Source: Bacteroidaceae bacterium (GTDB lineage: Bacteria; Bacteroidota; Bacteroidia; Bacteroidales; Bacteroidaceae). Taken from it: DNA of 51,458 bases. The number at the start of each line of letters is the position of its first letter. The stretch's first letter is position 1. This document shows positions 6,446 through 16,028 of the stretch, piece by piece. Location: contig JAFQEZ010000004.1 of the NCBI GenBank assembly GCA_017398805.1, positions 1-51,458 of the forward strand. Reading direction: 5' to 3'. The position numbers and the translations under genes are program-made. Below the pieces are notes generated by a model that made no database searches, was not told the DNA's origin, and was given only the letters and a program-made list of their open reading frames with translations.

Positions 6446-9016
6446 TTACTGCAAGCGGAACTCTACAGGCAGTGTAAAGCTCACATTAACAGCCTTGCCG
6501 CCTTGAGTACCGGGATTCCACTTGGGCATTGCAGAGACTACGCGCACAGCCTCATCCTTGAGAGATTTTTCAGCAGCGGCACGCAGTGCCATTACCTCAT
6601 CGGAACTCAGTGCCTCGCCTTTTTCGTTCTTGAATGCGGTAACCATAATTTCATCAAGTTCATTCTTTGAATAGGCCAGCATCTCCTCCTTCTGCGCAAG
6701 TGTACGCTTCATTATCACAATTTTCGCCCTCTCATCTTCCAGAAGCTTTTGTGCCTTTTCCAGTTCTTCGCGACGGCGATTGAGAATATTTTCCGGTGTA
6801 CCGCCCTTTTTTAGGACTTCGGACTGCTTTTTCCACTCTTCAATGTGCTGCTCAAATTCTTTACAATCGTTCTCGATACGTTCAATACTATTCTTGTAAT
6901 ATTCGATTTCTTTCGCTGTTTGCTCGGCAAGCGAGACTTCGGAATAATCAGAGGAGAAGTCAGACTTAACCACTTCGGCATTTGAAATGCTGCCGTCGGC
7001 CCTGACAACAAATCTCACAAAGACTCGACCTTGGCCGTTTATGTCACGTGCAGCCTTGGGGTATCTGACGTTCATGCGGAGCCACTTCATCAGTTCCGCC
7101 ATTCCCCCGGGGAACTCAGGTGCATTCTCGCATACCTGATAGATTTTCTCTCCATCATCGGTAGTGCGTTCCTCAACATTAAAGTCTACTGTAAACGGAG
7201 CATCCTCCTTCTTGCCATTGACTACTGGAGCGGGGTTGCCCACTATGCCGCCATGGGAACCGGAAGATGTTGTAAAGAATATTATACCCTTCTTGTCCTT
7301 TGCATTGTATTTCTCTTTCAGTTCGGCAGTGAGTGCGCTGTTCTTTATTACCTCAATATGAGCGATTGAAGAGGATTCAAGCTCTTTAAGGTCACCATCA
7401 AACACCTTGCCATCCACGACTATGAGCGCATTATCCTTGACATCAGTGTCTACAATGACACCGCCATCTCCAATTACAATCCTATTGTCTTTCTTCTCCG
7501 TGTCTTTCTTTTCATTGTTTATCATGCCATCGGACAAGTTGAATTGAACAGGTATGGTATATTGCACATTCACAGGCTTGCCGCCCTGTGTTCCGGGGTT
7601 CCATTTAGGCATTGAGGAGACTACACGCACTGCCTCATTATCGAGCAACGTATTGCCTGCACTCTTAGCCACTGAAACATCTGAAATAGAACCGTCCTTT
7701 CTTACTACAAACTGCACCATAACTCTACCCTGCTTGCCGGCAACCTTAGCCTCGGCGGGATATTTGATATTGTCGGCAAGATACTTGTACATTGCATGCG
7801 TTCCACCCGGGAACGCAGGTGCATTCTCGCACTTCTGATAGACCTTGTCATCACCGTCAGGAAGTTGCTGCACATAATTTTCTGCTGATTCCTTTTCGTT
7901 GTTAGCGACAAATTCACTACCTTTGGAAAGTGTTTCATCCGTTGCCGGATTCACAGCCTCCACTGTTGAGAATGTGAGCACCGCAATGGTTGCTACCGGG
8001 ACGATGTACAAAGCCTTTGCACATCTCCACTTCTTTGATTTTTCTTTACACATCATAGTGATACGTTTTTTAGTTAAACTGTGATTAAAGCTGTTGGCAA
8101 TAGAGTAGAGCCTTGCGCCAACGGCTTTTTTTATTATCAATAACTGGTATTCTCTTGCATTCACGCCCGAATTGATGACAGCCTCGTCGGCCTCGAATTC
8201 GTGTATATCCTTGAGGCTGTTCTTCATTATCCATGCGAGCGGATTGAACCACTGCATTATTATCACTGCATCGGCAAGCACTATGTCCCATGAGTGGCCG
8301 GCACGCGCATGTGCAGTCTCATGTATGAGTATCTCATGGGCACCCTCTTTAAGATCCTCGGTACTGACCACCACCCAGTGGAACCAACTGAAGGGTTTTT
8401 CCTTACCGTCATGCACACGCAACCTGATGCCATTGCAACCATAGAGGGAAGCATCCACTACCCTGCTGCGTGCTATTATACGTGCTACCTGAATATACAT
8501 TACAGCCTGACGAATGATGAGGAAGAGAACACCTATTATATATATGACTGCTGTTGCTTGAATCCACACCGGCACTTTCTCAATTACGACACTCTCCTTG
8601 AACAGAGACTCATGTGTCTCAATTTTCTCCGGTTCAGCAACTACAGGTACACTCACTTCTGAGGAGGAGAAGATTACATCCCAATCACCTGTTGCAGAAA
8701 ATGAATCTTCAAGCCCTATAAGGGTTGCATTATCAGGAATCAGAGCTGCTTCATTTTCCCTCTCAACTGCCACTTCTGTTCGTACAGTGTGCCTTTTCTC
8801 AGCGAAACTCTCTTCAACGGCTGTAAACATGCCTGATAAAGGCGTTTCTGCACCGATATTGACAAATGGTATTGCCAATGAAAGCAGAATAAGCGACAAC
8901 ATCACATAGCGGTTGATCCTATGAAAAGTCTCCTTGCTCATGAAGAGCATGAAGAGTGATACAAGAAGCGCCAACAATAGCGCCGACTTCAATATGTATA
9001 CAGCAAAAGCACCCAT
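6446..9016 (-). CDS. BlaR1-like M56 membrane peptidase with two TonB C-terminal domains
   Basis: An 856-residue membrane protein. Helices lie at about residues 5-27, 36-53, 151-170 and 312-330. The M56 zinc peptidase site is visible: HETAH at 232-236 and the downstream EFEADE at about 273-278. After the last helix, the exported part carries a first TonB C-terminal domain (CENAPAFPGG ... SMPKWNPGTQGG ... IPVQFNL, about 400-500), a linker with a plug-like segment (IVVDGKVFDG), and a second TonB C-terminal domain (CENAPEFPGG ... AMPKWNPGTQGG ... LPVEFRL) that is split by about 125 residues of charged, heptad-rich coiled coil. The partner BlaI-like repressor gene lies 69 nt upstream. Known members of the family sense envelope stress and relieve repression by proteolysis; the TonB domains suggest a periplasmic protein-binding role here. 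Confidence 0.9.
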   Translation of the reverse strand: MGAFAVYILKSALLLALLVSLFMLFMSKETFHRINRYVMLSLILLSLAIPFVNIGAETPLSGMFTAVEESFAEKRHTVRTEVAVERENEAALIPDNATLIGLEDSFSATGDWDVIFSSSEVSVPVVAEPEKIETHESLFKESVVIEKVPVWIQATAVIYIIGVLFLIIRQAVMYIQVARIIARSRVVDASLYGCNGIRLRVHDGKEKPFSWFHWVVVSTEDLKEGAHEILIHETAHARAGHSWDIVLADAVIIMQWFNPLAWIMKNSLKDIHEFEADEAVINSGVNAREYQLLIIKKAVGARLYSIANSFNHSLTKKRITMMCKEKSKKWRCAKALYIVPVATIAVLTFSTVEAVNPATDETLSKGSEFVANNEKESAENYVQQLPDGDDKVYQKCENAPAFPGGTHAMYKYLADNIKYPAEAKVAGKQGRVMVQFVVRKDGSISDVSVAKSAGNTLLDNEAVRVVSSMPKWNPGTQGGKPVNVQYTIPVQFNLSDGMINNEKKDTEKKDNRIVIGDGGVIVDTDVKDNALIVVDGKVFDGDLKELESSSIAHIEVIKNSALTAELKEKYNAKDKKGIIFFTTSSGSHGGIVGNPAPVVNGKKEDAPFTVDFNVEERTTDDGEKIYQVCENAPEFPGGMAELMKWLRMNVRYPKAARDINGQGRVFVRFVVRADGSISNAEVVKSDFSSDYSEVSLAEQTAKEIEYYKNSIERIENDCKEFEQHIEEWKKQSEVLKKGGTPENILNRRREELEKAQKLLEDERAKIVIMKRTLAQKEEMLAYSKNELDEIMVTAFKNEKGEALSSDEVMALRAAAEKSLKDEAVRVVSAMPKWNPGTQGGKAVNVSFTLPVEFRLQ

Positions 9017-9030
9017 ATAAGCCTTGACTT

Positions 9031-9068
9031 AGAAGCTGTTTAAATTTATAATAAAATGTTTTCTTATA
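9031..9068 (-). repeat. Leader element (half form) just before blaR1-like gene
   Basis: Minus-strand sequence with TATAAGAAAACATTTT followed by AAATTTAAACAGCTTCT, ending 14 nt before the BlaR1-like start codon. It matches the downstream half of the elements before hydF (29578-29678) and the hydrogenase gene (46557-46629), in the same orientation relative to the gene. Could be a regulatory leader or a remnant of a mobile palindrome. Confidence 0.5.
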
Positions 9069-9085
9069 TTGGAAGTTGTCATTTC

Positions 9086-9445
9086 TTACTTCTGTTTTTC
9101 AACGAGCTCAATAAGACTCTTGAGTTCGTCGAGAGAGATTTTCTCCTCTTTAACGAGCGAAGAGACTGCATTGAGGTAGGAACTGCCGAAATAGCGGTTC
9201 ACAACACTACCTAAAGTCTGTTTGCCATATTCGCTCTCACTTACAGCAGCAAAATAACGGTGAGTATTGCCGAAAGCCTCATGCGCAACATAACCTTTAC
9301 TCTCAAGACCGCGCACAATGGTAGATATCGTATTGAAATGCGGTTTGGGCTCATCAAGCAAAGGGATTATCTCCTTGACAAATAACGGACCTCTCTCCCA
9401 AAAGAGTTTCATAAGTTCCTCTTCTCTTTTTGTAAGATTTTTCAT
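9086..9445 (-). CDS. BlaI/MecI-family transcriptional repressor
   Basis: A 119-residue winged-helix DNA-binding protein of the penicillinase-repressor family: LTKREEELMKLFWERGPLFVKEI at the front, the recognition helix region around NTISTIVRGLESKGYV (residues about 38-53) and the family feature HRYFAAVSESEYG. Length is normal for the family. It is the first gene of a two-gene operon with the BlaR1-like sensor. Three AACTA-N7-TAGTT sites upstream of its start (9493-9559) are the likely operators, so the operon is probably autoregulated. In the family, the repressor is cleaved when the M56 partner is activated. Whether the signal here is a beta-lactam or another envelope stress cannot be told. 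Confidence 0.92.
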   Translation of the reverse strand: MKNLTKREEELMKLFWERGPLFVKEIIPLLDEPKPHFNTISTIVRGLESKGYVAHEAFGNTHRYFAAVSESEYGKQTLGSVVNRYFGSSYLNAVSSLVKEEKISLDELKSLIELVEKQK

Positions 9446-9492
9446 AATACTATTAATTTCGGTGGTTCTTAACTACAAAAACACGCTGCGCC

Positions 9493-9559
9493 AACTATAT
9501 TTTTTAGTTGACACAGCAAAGAACTATATTTTTTAGTTATAAAACTAATTTTAATAGTT
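9493..9559. promoter_or_regulatory. Three BlaI-type operator dyads
   Basis: Three 17-bp dyads of form AACTA-N7-TAGTT lie at 9493-9509, 9522-9538 and 9543-9559. The first two are identical (AACTATATTTTTTAGTT), the third is AACTAATTTTAATAGTT. Centre spacing is 29 and 21 bp. They sit 48-114 bp upstream of the repressor start, where a BlaI-type dimer would be expected to bind. Confidence 0.75.
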
Positions 9560-10048
9560 AACAAAGGTTAAGAAGAGAAAATAATTGAAGAATGCACTTG
9601 ACTAGAGATTCTTCACATACAGGTTTGAGATTCCTCACATTGACTTTAGCCCCTTCTGCTTAATGCTAAGGCTGACGCCTTGGGCGTCGACCGTTGGTTC
9701 GTTCGGAATGACAAAACAACGTTTTGTTATCGGTGAGTTTTGCAGCAACAGGTCAAACGAAGCATAGCCGCAGGTTATGCAGTTTGGGTTGCAAAAAGCA
9801 AAACGAGTCAATGACCTTTTTTTTGTTATCGACAAGTTTTGCAGCAACAGGTCAAACGCAGCACTCCCACCCCTCCGCCAGTAAACTGGCACCTCCCCTC
9901 AGGCAGAGGAGGAATTTAGGTTATGCCGTTTGGGTTGCGAAAAGCAAAACGAGTCAATGACAATGCAAATATAGAATGACAAGTCCACGAAAATAGCACC
10001 ACACTGTAAGGAGCAGCCAGTGAAAAGAAAAACTGTTCCTAACCATAA
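9560..10048. other. Intergenic region with dispersed repeats
   Basis: No gene is supported. From about 9605 to 9705 it carries the phrases GAGATTCYTCACAT, GACTTTAGCCCCTTC and GGGCGTCGACCGTTGG also seen at 1186-1400. The 177-bp repeat copy B then occupies 9706-9981. The last 65 bases are the 3' flank of the lipoprotein gene. Confidence 0.6.
9706..9981 (+). repeat. 177-bp dispersed repeat, copy B with an extra half unit
   Basis: Starts and ends with GAATGACA like copies A and C but is 276 bp because the outer arms (GTTATCGNNGAGTTTTGCAGC ... AGCAAAACGAGTCAATGAC) are present twice: one unit lacks the central ACCCCTCCG core, the next has it (9869-9912). This shows that the outer arms can exist with or without the core palindrome. 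Confidence 0.8.
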
Positions 10049-11011
10049 TTACCGGAAAACAGGACATTCGCTGCTTGTGCGCACCATTACTGCGCTGTCG
10101 GGCCAAAAGCCAATGGATTCCCGGGTTCTGAACAGCATTGTGTTATTGCTGAACAGTTCCAAAGATACCCCGCTGTTACATTTTCCTGCGAACGGAATTT
10201 CATCAGCCGCAAAATATCCTACAGCCTTATTTCCACTCTTGGGCAGTTGAAGAAATGCTTGGGGAAAGAGTCTGTCTTCTTCATCATATTCTGCGTTCTG
10301 TATTCTGTACCCTCCAAGGAAGACACCACCGGGCGCAATGAGCAGAGAATCGTTCCTTTCAGCTACATATATATAGAAATTTTGCCAAGGGCCATTTTCC
10401 GTCCACTCCCATCTACCAATAAAAGGAGAAGGTTCAATTCCTGATATATCAAATTTGTTTGTATCAGTTACTTCCGTATCGGGTATATTATAATGCTCCT
10501 TATACAAGTCAACAACCTTTGTCGAAAAAGCAGAGTTCTCGCTACTCTTGCGGACAAGGATAGCGCTGTCGGGCCAGTAGTTCACGTTGCCATCTATCTT
10601 GAAAGTAAGTGTATCAGGTGATTTAAGTTCAAGACAGAGAGGATAATATTCATTCCGAGGGTAATTCTGAAACACACTGAAATATTGATTCACAATAGCA
10701 CCTGCCGCCTTATTCCCGTTTTTGGGGACAGGAATACAAGCCTGTGGTATCACCTCTCCGGCGGTATCGATCATTGGATTTCCCGTCATGTAAAAAGGTT
10801 CTTCCCTTTCCCAATAAAAGGATACGAGCAAAGAATCATTACGCTCGCCAATGCGCAGGGAGATATTCTGCACAGTATCATTGACTCCGACGTTAACCCA
10901 ATAACCCACAAAGGGCGACGGGGTAATACCCGCAACATCTACACCCTGAGGTTTATTTCCACTGCAAGCAACCATGCTTAACAGAAAAATAGAATATAAG
11001 AACCTTTTCAT
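10049..11011 (-). CDS. Lipoprotein with two tandem copies of an unnamed domain; possible lysozyme immunity protein
   Basis: 320 residues starting MKRFLYSIF with lipobox SMVAC (cysteine about residue 17). The mature part is an internal duplication: repeat 1 (about residues 30-165) has SPFVGYWVN, GERNDSLL, PKNGNKAAG and YWPDSAILVRKSSE; repeat 2 (about 190-318) has SPFIGRWEWTE, AERNDSLL, PKSGNKAVG and FWPDSAVMVRTSSE. The gene at 267-800 has one copy. The family is not one I can name. It starts 13 nt after the stop of the GH108 lysozyme and is surely cotranscribed with it. A signal-less lysozyme followed by a membrane-anchored, envelope-facing lipoprotein fits an effector/immunity arrangement, but no secretion-system gene is in the window. 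Base composition is AT-richer than the housekeeping genes. Confidence 0.82.
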   Translation of the reverse strand: MKRFLYSIFLLSMVACSGNKPQGVDVAGITPSPFVGYWVNVGVNDTVQNISLRIGERNDSLLVSFYWEREEPFYMTGNPMIDTAGEVIPQACIPVPKNGNKAAGAIVNQYFSVFQNYPRNEYYPLCLELKSPDTLTFKIDGNVNYWPDSAILVRKSSENSAFSTKVVDLYKEHYNIPDTEVTDTNKFDISGIEPSPFIGRWEWTENGPWQNFYIYVAERNDSLLIAPGGVFLGGYRIQNAEYDEEDRLFPQAFLQLPKSGNKAVGYFAADEIPFAGKCNSGVSLELFSNNTMLFRTRESIGFWPDSAVMVRTSSECPVFR

Positions 11012-11024
11012 ATTCATAAATAAC

Positions 11025-11831
11025 TTATTTTAAATGACGGCTTCGAAGTTTTATTCCAGTGCCATATTTGCGTCCTATATCGTTTAAACGATTAAACCAT
11101 CCTACGATAAATTCTTTTTGCTCGGAATTATTATCAACAATCGAATCGTAGTGTTCAGCACGCGCTTTTTGTATTTCATCTTTCAACCACTGTTCATCAA
11201 CAGCGTTTACGGCATCGTTTGTCTTTTTCCCGATATATCCATCAACCTGCAAATTATGCCCTTTCTTATTTAACGATTGCTGCAAATATTTTATTGCCGT
11301 TTTAGGACCTGAATTTACAGAAAAATCATAAATCAATTTCATAACATCTGTATTATCTAACTTACCGAAGCCAAAAATATCCCATTCAGCCTTATAAAGT
11401 TTTACAACATCTCCTTGCGATAAATTCTCAACATCATCAACTTTAACACCGGACTTTTTCTTATAAGTATCGAGAAAACCTTTAGTTATTCCCATATTAG
11501 TTTTACCACCTTTGTCCTTTGGGTTGTTAACTAAACCACCTTCATAGTTTAAAACCATTGGAAGAGTAGAATAAAACAAAGAATCACTGCGTTGTATTTC
11601 TTGTGGTATTAAACCGTCCTTGGGCAGTTCTATTGCATCAAGAAAACCAGGAGCTATTTCCCTTTTATCTGTTTTTCCATTGGCATACTGCTCCAAATAG
11701 TAATATTTTTTGTTATTGGAACTTTTGTGCAGTATATTCTGTACAGCTTTACTTTTCTTCCTCTCATGCACCAAGTCATAAATATTATCCGACTGGTACT
11801 CCTCTAAGATTTCTAAATCATTGTCATTCAT
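11025..11831 (-). CDS. GH108-type lysozyme (N-acetylmuramidase-like) with peptidoglycan-binding region, no signal peptide
   Basis: 268 residues. The first 85 are polar, without signal peptide or membrane helix, and not recognised. From residue about 90 the GH108 lysozyme signature is clear: NYEGGLVNNPKDKGGKTNMGIT with the expected catalytic glutamate in EGG (Glu97). Residues about 165-225 resemble the partner peptidoglycan-binding domain (YDFSVNSGP, LQQSLNKKG, VDGYIGKKT). Such enzymes cut the glycan strand of peptidoglycan and are common in phages and as antibacterial effectors. No holin, spanin or phage structural gene is nearby, and the next gene is a lipoprotein, so an effector role is at least as likely as a phage remnant. 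A good TTTG-N21-TATATTTGC promoter lies at 11871-11904. Confidence 0.85.
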   Translation of the reverse strand: MNDNDLEILEEYQSDNIYDLVHERKKSKAVQNILHKSSNNKKYYYLEQYANGKTDKREIAPGFLDAIELPKDGLIPQEIQRSDSLFYSTLPMVLNYEGGLVNNPKDKGGKTNMGITKGFLDTYKKKSGVKVDDVENLSQGDVVKLYKAEWDIFGFGKLDNTDVMKLIYDFSVNSGPKTAIKYLQQSLNKKGHNLQVDGYIGKKTNDAVNAVDEQWLKDEIQKARAEHYDSIVDNNSEQKEFIVGWFNRLNDIGRKYGTGIKLRSRHLK

Positions 11832-11870
11832 AATATAAAATTAAGTTTGTAAATGACACAAAGTTATATC

Positions 11871-11904
11871 GCAAATATACTACCAAAGTTGCTGAAATGA
11901 CAAA
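11871..11904 (-). promoter_or_regulatory. Promoter of the lysozyme-lipoprotein operon
   Basis: Minus-strand TTTG (11901-11904), 21-nt spacer, TATATTTGC (11871-11879), matching the Bacteroides -33/-7 pattern. A second overlapping -7-like box, TAACTTTGT, lies a few bases downstream at 11858-11866. Confidence 0.65.
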
Positions 11905-11979
11905 ACCCGAGAATTTTCCAACACATAGCGCTATGTATTATTATCTGCACCGTAAACAGTTCTCAAATTCACAAATAAA

Positions 11980-12017
11980 ACAACAAAGCGGGAGAGTGTA
12001 GTATATGCTCTCCCGCT
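11980..12017 (-). terminator. Intrinsic terminator of pyrG
   Basis: On the minus strand AGCGGGAGAG (12008-12017 complement) pairs perfectly with CTCTCCCGCT (11987-11996 complement) and is followed by TTGTTGTTTTATTT. It lies 22 nt after the pyrG stop codon. Confidence 0.8.
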
Positions 12018-12039
12018 CTATTACATTATATATTATTGC

Positions 12040-13662
<1,623 letters not shown>

Positions 13663-13701
13663 CTAAAATTATTATGTCCAAAAACAAAACCCTTTGGACA
13701 C

Positions 13702-13733
13702 GCAAAGATACGGTAAAGAATTTTCACATCAAA
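13702..13733 (-). promoter_or_regulatory. Promoter of pyrG
   Basis: Minus-strand TTTG (13730-13733), 19-nt spacer, TATCTTTGC (13702-13710): a perfect match to the Bacteroides housekeeping promoter pattern, giving a leader of about 50 nt. Confidence 0.8.
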
Positions 13734-13781
13734 AAAAAGTTCTATTTTTTTATGAGCAATTTTTATTATCGAAGTAACGCA

Positions 13782-14366
13782 TCATGGCACTATTTTAAGC
13801 GCCTCATAAAGCCTTTGCACAGGAAGCCCCATAACATTGAAATATGAACCCACGATATTTGACATGCCGATGTAGCCTATCCACTCCTGGGCGCCGTAGG
13901 AACCGGCCTTGTCCATAGGTTTGTATTTGGCAATGTAGTACTCGATTTCCTCATTGGAGAGAGTGGCAAAAGTGACATCGGACTGCGCCACGAAACTACG
14001 TTGCACATCCTTTGTAGTTATGGTTACGCCGGTGAACACCTGATGCGTCTTGCCCGACATATTATGCAACATGCGGCGCGCATCGTCTTCATCGACAGGT
14101 TTGCCAAGAGCAACACCGTCGAGCCACACAATGGTGTCGGCAGTGATTACAAGTTCATCGGCCGCCATAAGCGGACGATAGGCATCAGCTTTCTTCTTCG
14201 AGATATAAAGGGGTATGTCACCACCCTGCAGTTCCAGAGGGAACGACTCATCGACATCGGGCAATCGGCGGACCTCAAATTCTACGTCGAGCCCCTGCAT
14301 AAGCTCCTTGCGGCGCGGTGAAGCCGACGCAAGGATTATTCTGTATTTTTTTAAATTGTCAAGCAT
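13782..14366 (-). CDS. maf: Maf-like nucleoside triphosphate pyrophosphatase
   Basis: 194 residues, the usual length. Maf proteins hydrolyse non-canonical or excess nucleoside triphosphates (dTTP/UTP type in many) to the monophosphate. The signature ILASASPRRKELM lies at residues 11-23, the central TADTIV motif with the likely catalytic aspartate at about 76-81, and KAGSYGAQEWIGYI near 152-165, all as in the family. It follows the KdsC-like phosphatase and DUF2520 genes on the same strand, an arrangement common in Bacteroidales, but here 365 nt of repeats separate it from the phosphatase. Confidence 0.92.
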   Translation of the reverse strand: MLDNLKKYRIILASASPRRKELMQGLDVEFEVRRLPDVDESFPLELQGGDIPLYISKKKADAYRPLMAADELVITADTIVWLDGVALGKPVDEDDARRMLHNMSGKTHQVFTGVTITTKDVQRSFVAQSDVTFATLSNEEIEYYIAKYKPMDKAGSYGAQEWIGYIGMSNIVGSYFNVMGLPVQRLYEALKIVP

Positions 14367-14374
14367 AATGTTTG

Positions 14375-14510
14375 AGGTGAAAGGTGAAAACGGAAAGGTG
14401 AAAGCTTATGCAAGCGAGCGAAAGCCAAGTTTACTTGAGCTTTTACAGCGAGCGCAGCCAAGGTTCAAGCCCACGAAGTGGGGTTAAAGATGAAAGTGGA
14501 AAGATGTAGC
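14375..14510 (-). repeat. Single copy of the 113-120-bp repeat arrayed at 28047-28371
   Basis: Contains, in the opposite orientation to the array downstream of hydF, the segments GCAAGCGAGCGAAAGCCAAG, TTTACTTGAGCTTTTACAGC, GTTCAAGCCCACGAAGTGGG (with the perfect hairpin CCCAC-GAA-GTGGG) and trailing GATGAAAG/GTGAAAG iterations. It lies immediately upstream of maf. Confidence 0.75.
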
Positions 14511-14610
14511 CCTTTTGGCCCTTTCGGCCTTTAACGTAAATATTTCTTTATTAAAAAGTGCAGATACAAGGCTTGCGTTTTGTTCAATAAAAGCACTGAT
14601 AGTTTGGTTT

Positions 14611-14728
14611 TATAAAATGCGTGAGTGCAAGGCTTGCAAGGTAGCATAACACCGGAGTTTACTTGAAGTAAATGAGGATTTATGCTGCCTTGTATAACGC
14701 AGCAATCACCTTTTTAGAAAACCAAACA
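14611..14728. repeat. 118-bp imperfect palindrome (MITE-like)
   Basis: Outer arms AGTTTGGTTTTATAAAA and TTTTTAGAAAACCAAAC pair over about 16 bp. Inside are AAGGTAGCATAA (14638-14649) opposite TTATGCTGCCTT (14680-14691), and at the tip the palindrome TTTACTTGAAGTAAA (14658-14672). It is non-coding, within the gap between the phosphatase gene and maf. It could be a mobile palindrome or a very stable RNA hairpin. Confidence 0.6.
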
Positions 14729-14731
14729 AAA

Positions 14732-15250
14732 CTACCAGCCGAACGCATTCGCCTCATCCATCCACTTTCCCTGTGCACGCATCACCTGTTCAATGACATC
14801 ACGTCCACAGCCCTCGCCGCCACAAATGGGCGAGATATACTTTGAAAGCTGTTTTATTTCCATTGCCGCATCGGCAGGGCAGACGGGGAGACCGCAAATC
14901 TGCATGACCTCATAATCGGGGATATCATCGCCCATGTAGAGGATTTCTTCGGGAGAGAGTTCATACATGAGCATCAGTTCCTCGAGGCAATCTTTTTTTA
15001 TGGATGCCCCGGTATATACATCTTTGATGCCAAGGCCGTTGTAACGAACTTTTACAGCTTCGGTGCGGGCACCTGTTATTATGGCAACATGGAAACCTGC
15101 CTTTACAGCAAGCTGAAGGGCATAGCCGTCCTTGATGTTGACGGTACGCATTGGCTCACCGCTGGGATACATCGATATTGTCTCGCGGCTCAGCACTCCG
15201 TCTACATCAAAGATCAGTGCCTTGATTTTCTTTAAATCGTAATTTATCAT
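14732..15250 (-). CDS. KdsC-like HAD phosphatase (probable KDO-8-phosphate phosphatase)
   Basis: 172 residues, typical for the KdsC-type single-domain HAD phosphatases that form tetramers and remove phosphate from KDO-8-phosphate in lipopolysaccharide synthesis. Motif [10 protein letters not shown] is at residues 13-21, motif II IITGA at about 58-62, the lysine around SIKKDC at 83-88, and motif [12 protein letters not shown] at about 107-116 with the usual CADA/CPADAA tail. It starts 4 nt after the stop of the DUF2520 gene and is clearly translated with it. Assignment to KDO rather than another sugar phosphate rests on family resemblance only. Confidence 0.88.
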   Translation of the reverse strand: MINYDLKKIKALIFDVDGVLSRETISMYPSGEPMRTVNIKDGYALQLAVKAGFHVAIITGARTEAVKVRYNGLGIKDVYTGASIKKDCLEELMLMYELSPEEILYMGDDIPDYEVMQICGLPVCPADAAMEIKQLSKYISPICGGEGCGRDVIEQVMRAQGKWMDEANAFGW

Positions 15251-15254
15251 ATTA

Positions 15255-16028
15255 TTATCTGTTTCGTTTCATTATATAATTGCTCATTGCTTCATATATG
15301 GCAGCGAGTTCATCGGGGAGCATTGCCTTGTGGGCATTCATAACATTGATATCACCACGTTTTGCCGGACCGGTCTGTGCTTCGAGGGGATGCACACGGT
15401 GAACCTTCTTTGCAGCCTCGTCAATGAGAGGGAGCATTGAATCAAAAGGCAGACCTTTGGACTCCAGCAGTTCGGCGACCATGCAGTAGAGGGCATTAGG
15501 GAAATTACATGCGAAGATTGCCGCCACATGAAGAAAACTGCGCTGATCGCTTGTCGCATATGTGACCTTATTGCTCATTGACGATGCGAGAGATTGCAGA
15601 TAGGCTGTATCTTCATCGCAATTGCTTTCGATGAATATCGTGACATCGTCAAAGGGTACGACATTCTGCTTGCTCATTGTCTGCATCGGATAGAAGACTC
15701 CATAACGCGAAGCACCGGCATCGGAGAGTGCCGACATAGGTACGCTGCCTGCAGTGTGAAGAATCAACGCCGAAGGATAAACAGCAGCGACCTTTGCTGC
15801 CATTTCACGGAGTGCACTGTCAACAACGGAGATTATCACCACATCGGCAGGAGGCAACGACGTAAGGTCATCGGTGTAGAGGCACCCCACCCTTTTGCCT
15901 AACATCTCTGCCGACTCGGCAGTACGGCTCCACACGGCAACAGGTGCATTGCCGCTCTTTTTCAGTGCCATGGAGAGCGAGGTCGCCATGTTGCCTGCAC
16001 CAACTATAACAATTCTCTTATTTTCCAC
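15255..16028 (-). CDS. DUF2520 / Rossmann-like oxidoreductase-type protein
   Basis: About 257 residues from a GTG start at 16028 ([19 protein letters not shown]), which overlaps the nitroreductase stop by 11 nt; a longer frame from an ATG at 16073 would overlap by 56 nt and add residues not expected before the Rossmann fold. The nucleotide-binding loop is GAGNMA. The C-terminal half holds the DUF2520 feature [21 protein letters not shown] and [19 protein letters not shown]. Proteins of this type are a conserved Bacteroidales neighbour of KdsC-like and Maf genes; they resemble pyrroline-5-carboxylate or ketopantoate reductases but have no proven reaction. Likely an NAD(P)-dependent cytosolic enzyme. 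Confidence 0.85.
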   Translation of the reverse strand: MENKRIVIVGAGNMATSLSMALKKSGNAPVAVWSRTAESAEMLGKRVGCLYTDDLTSLPPADVVIISVVDSALREMAAKVAAVYPSALILHTAGSVPMSALSDAGASRYGVFYPMQTMSKQNVVPFDDVTIFIESNCDEDTAYLQSLASSMSNKVTYATSDQRSFLHVAAIFACNFPNALYCMVAELLESKGLPFDSMLPLIDEAAKKVHRVHPLEAQTGPAKRGDINVMNAHKAMLPDELAAIYEAMSNYIMKRNR

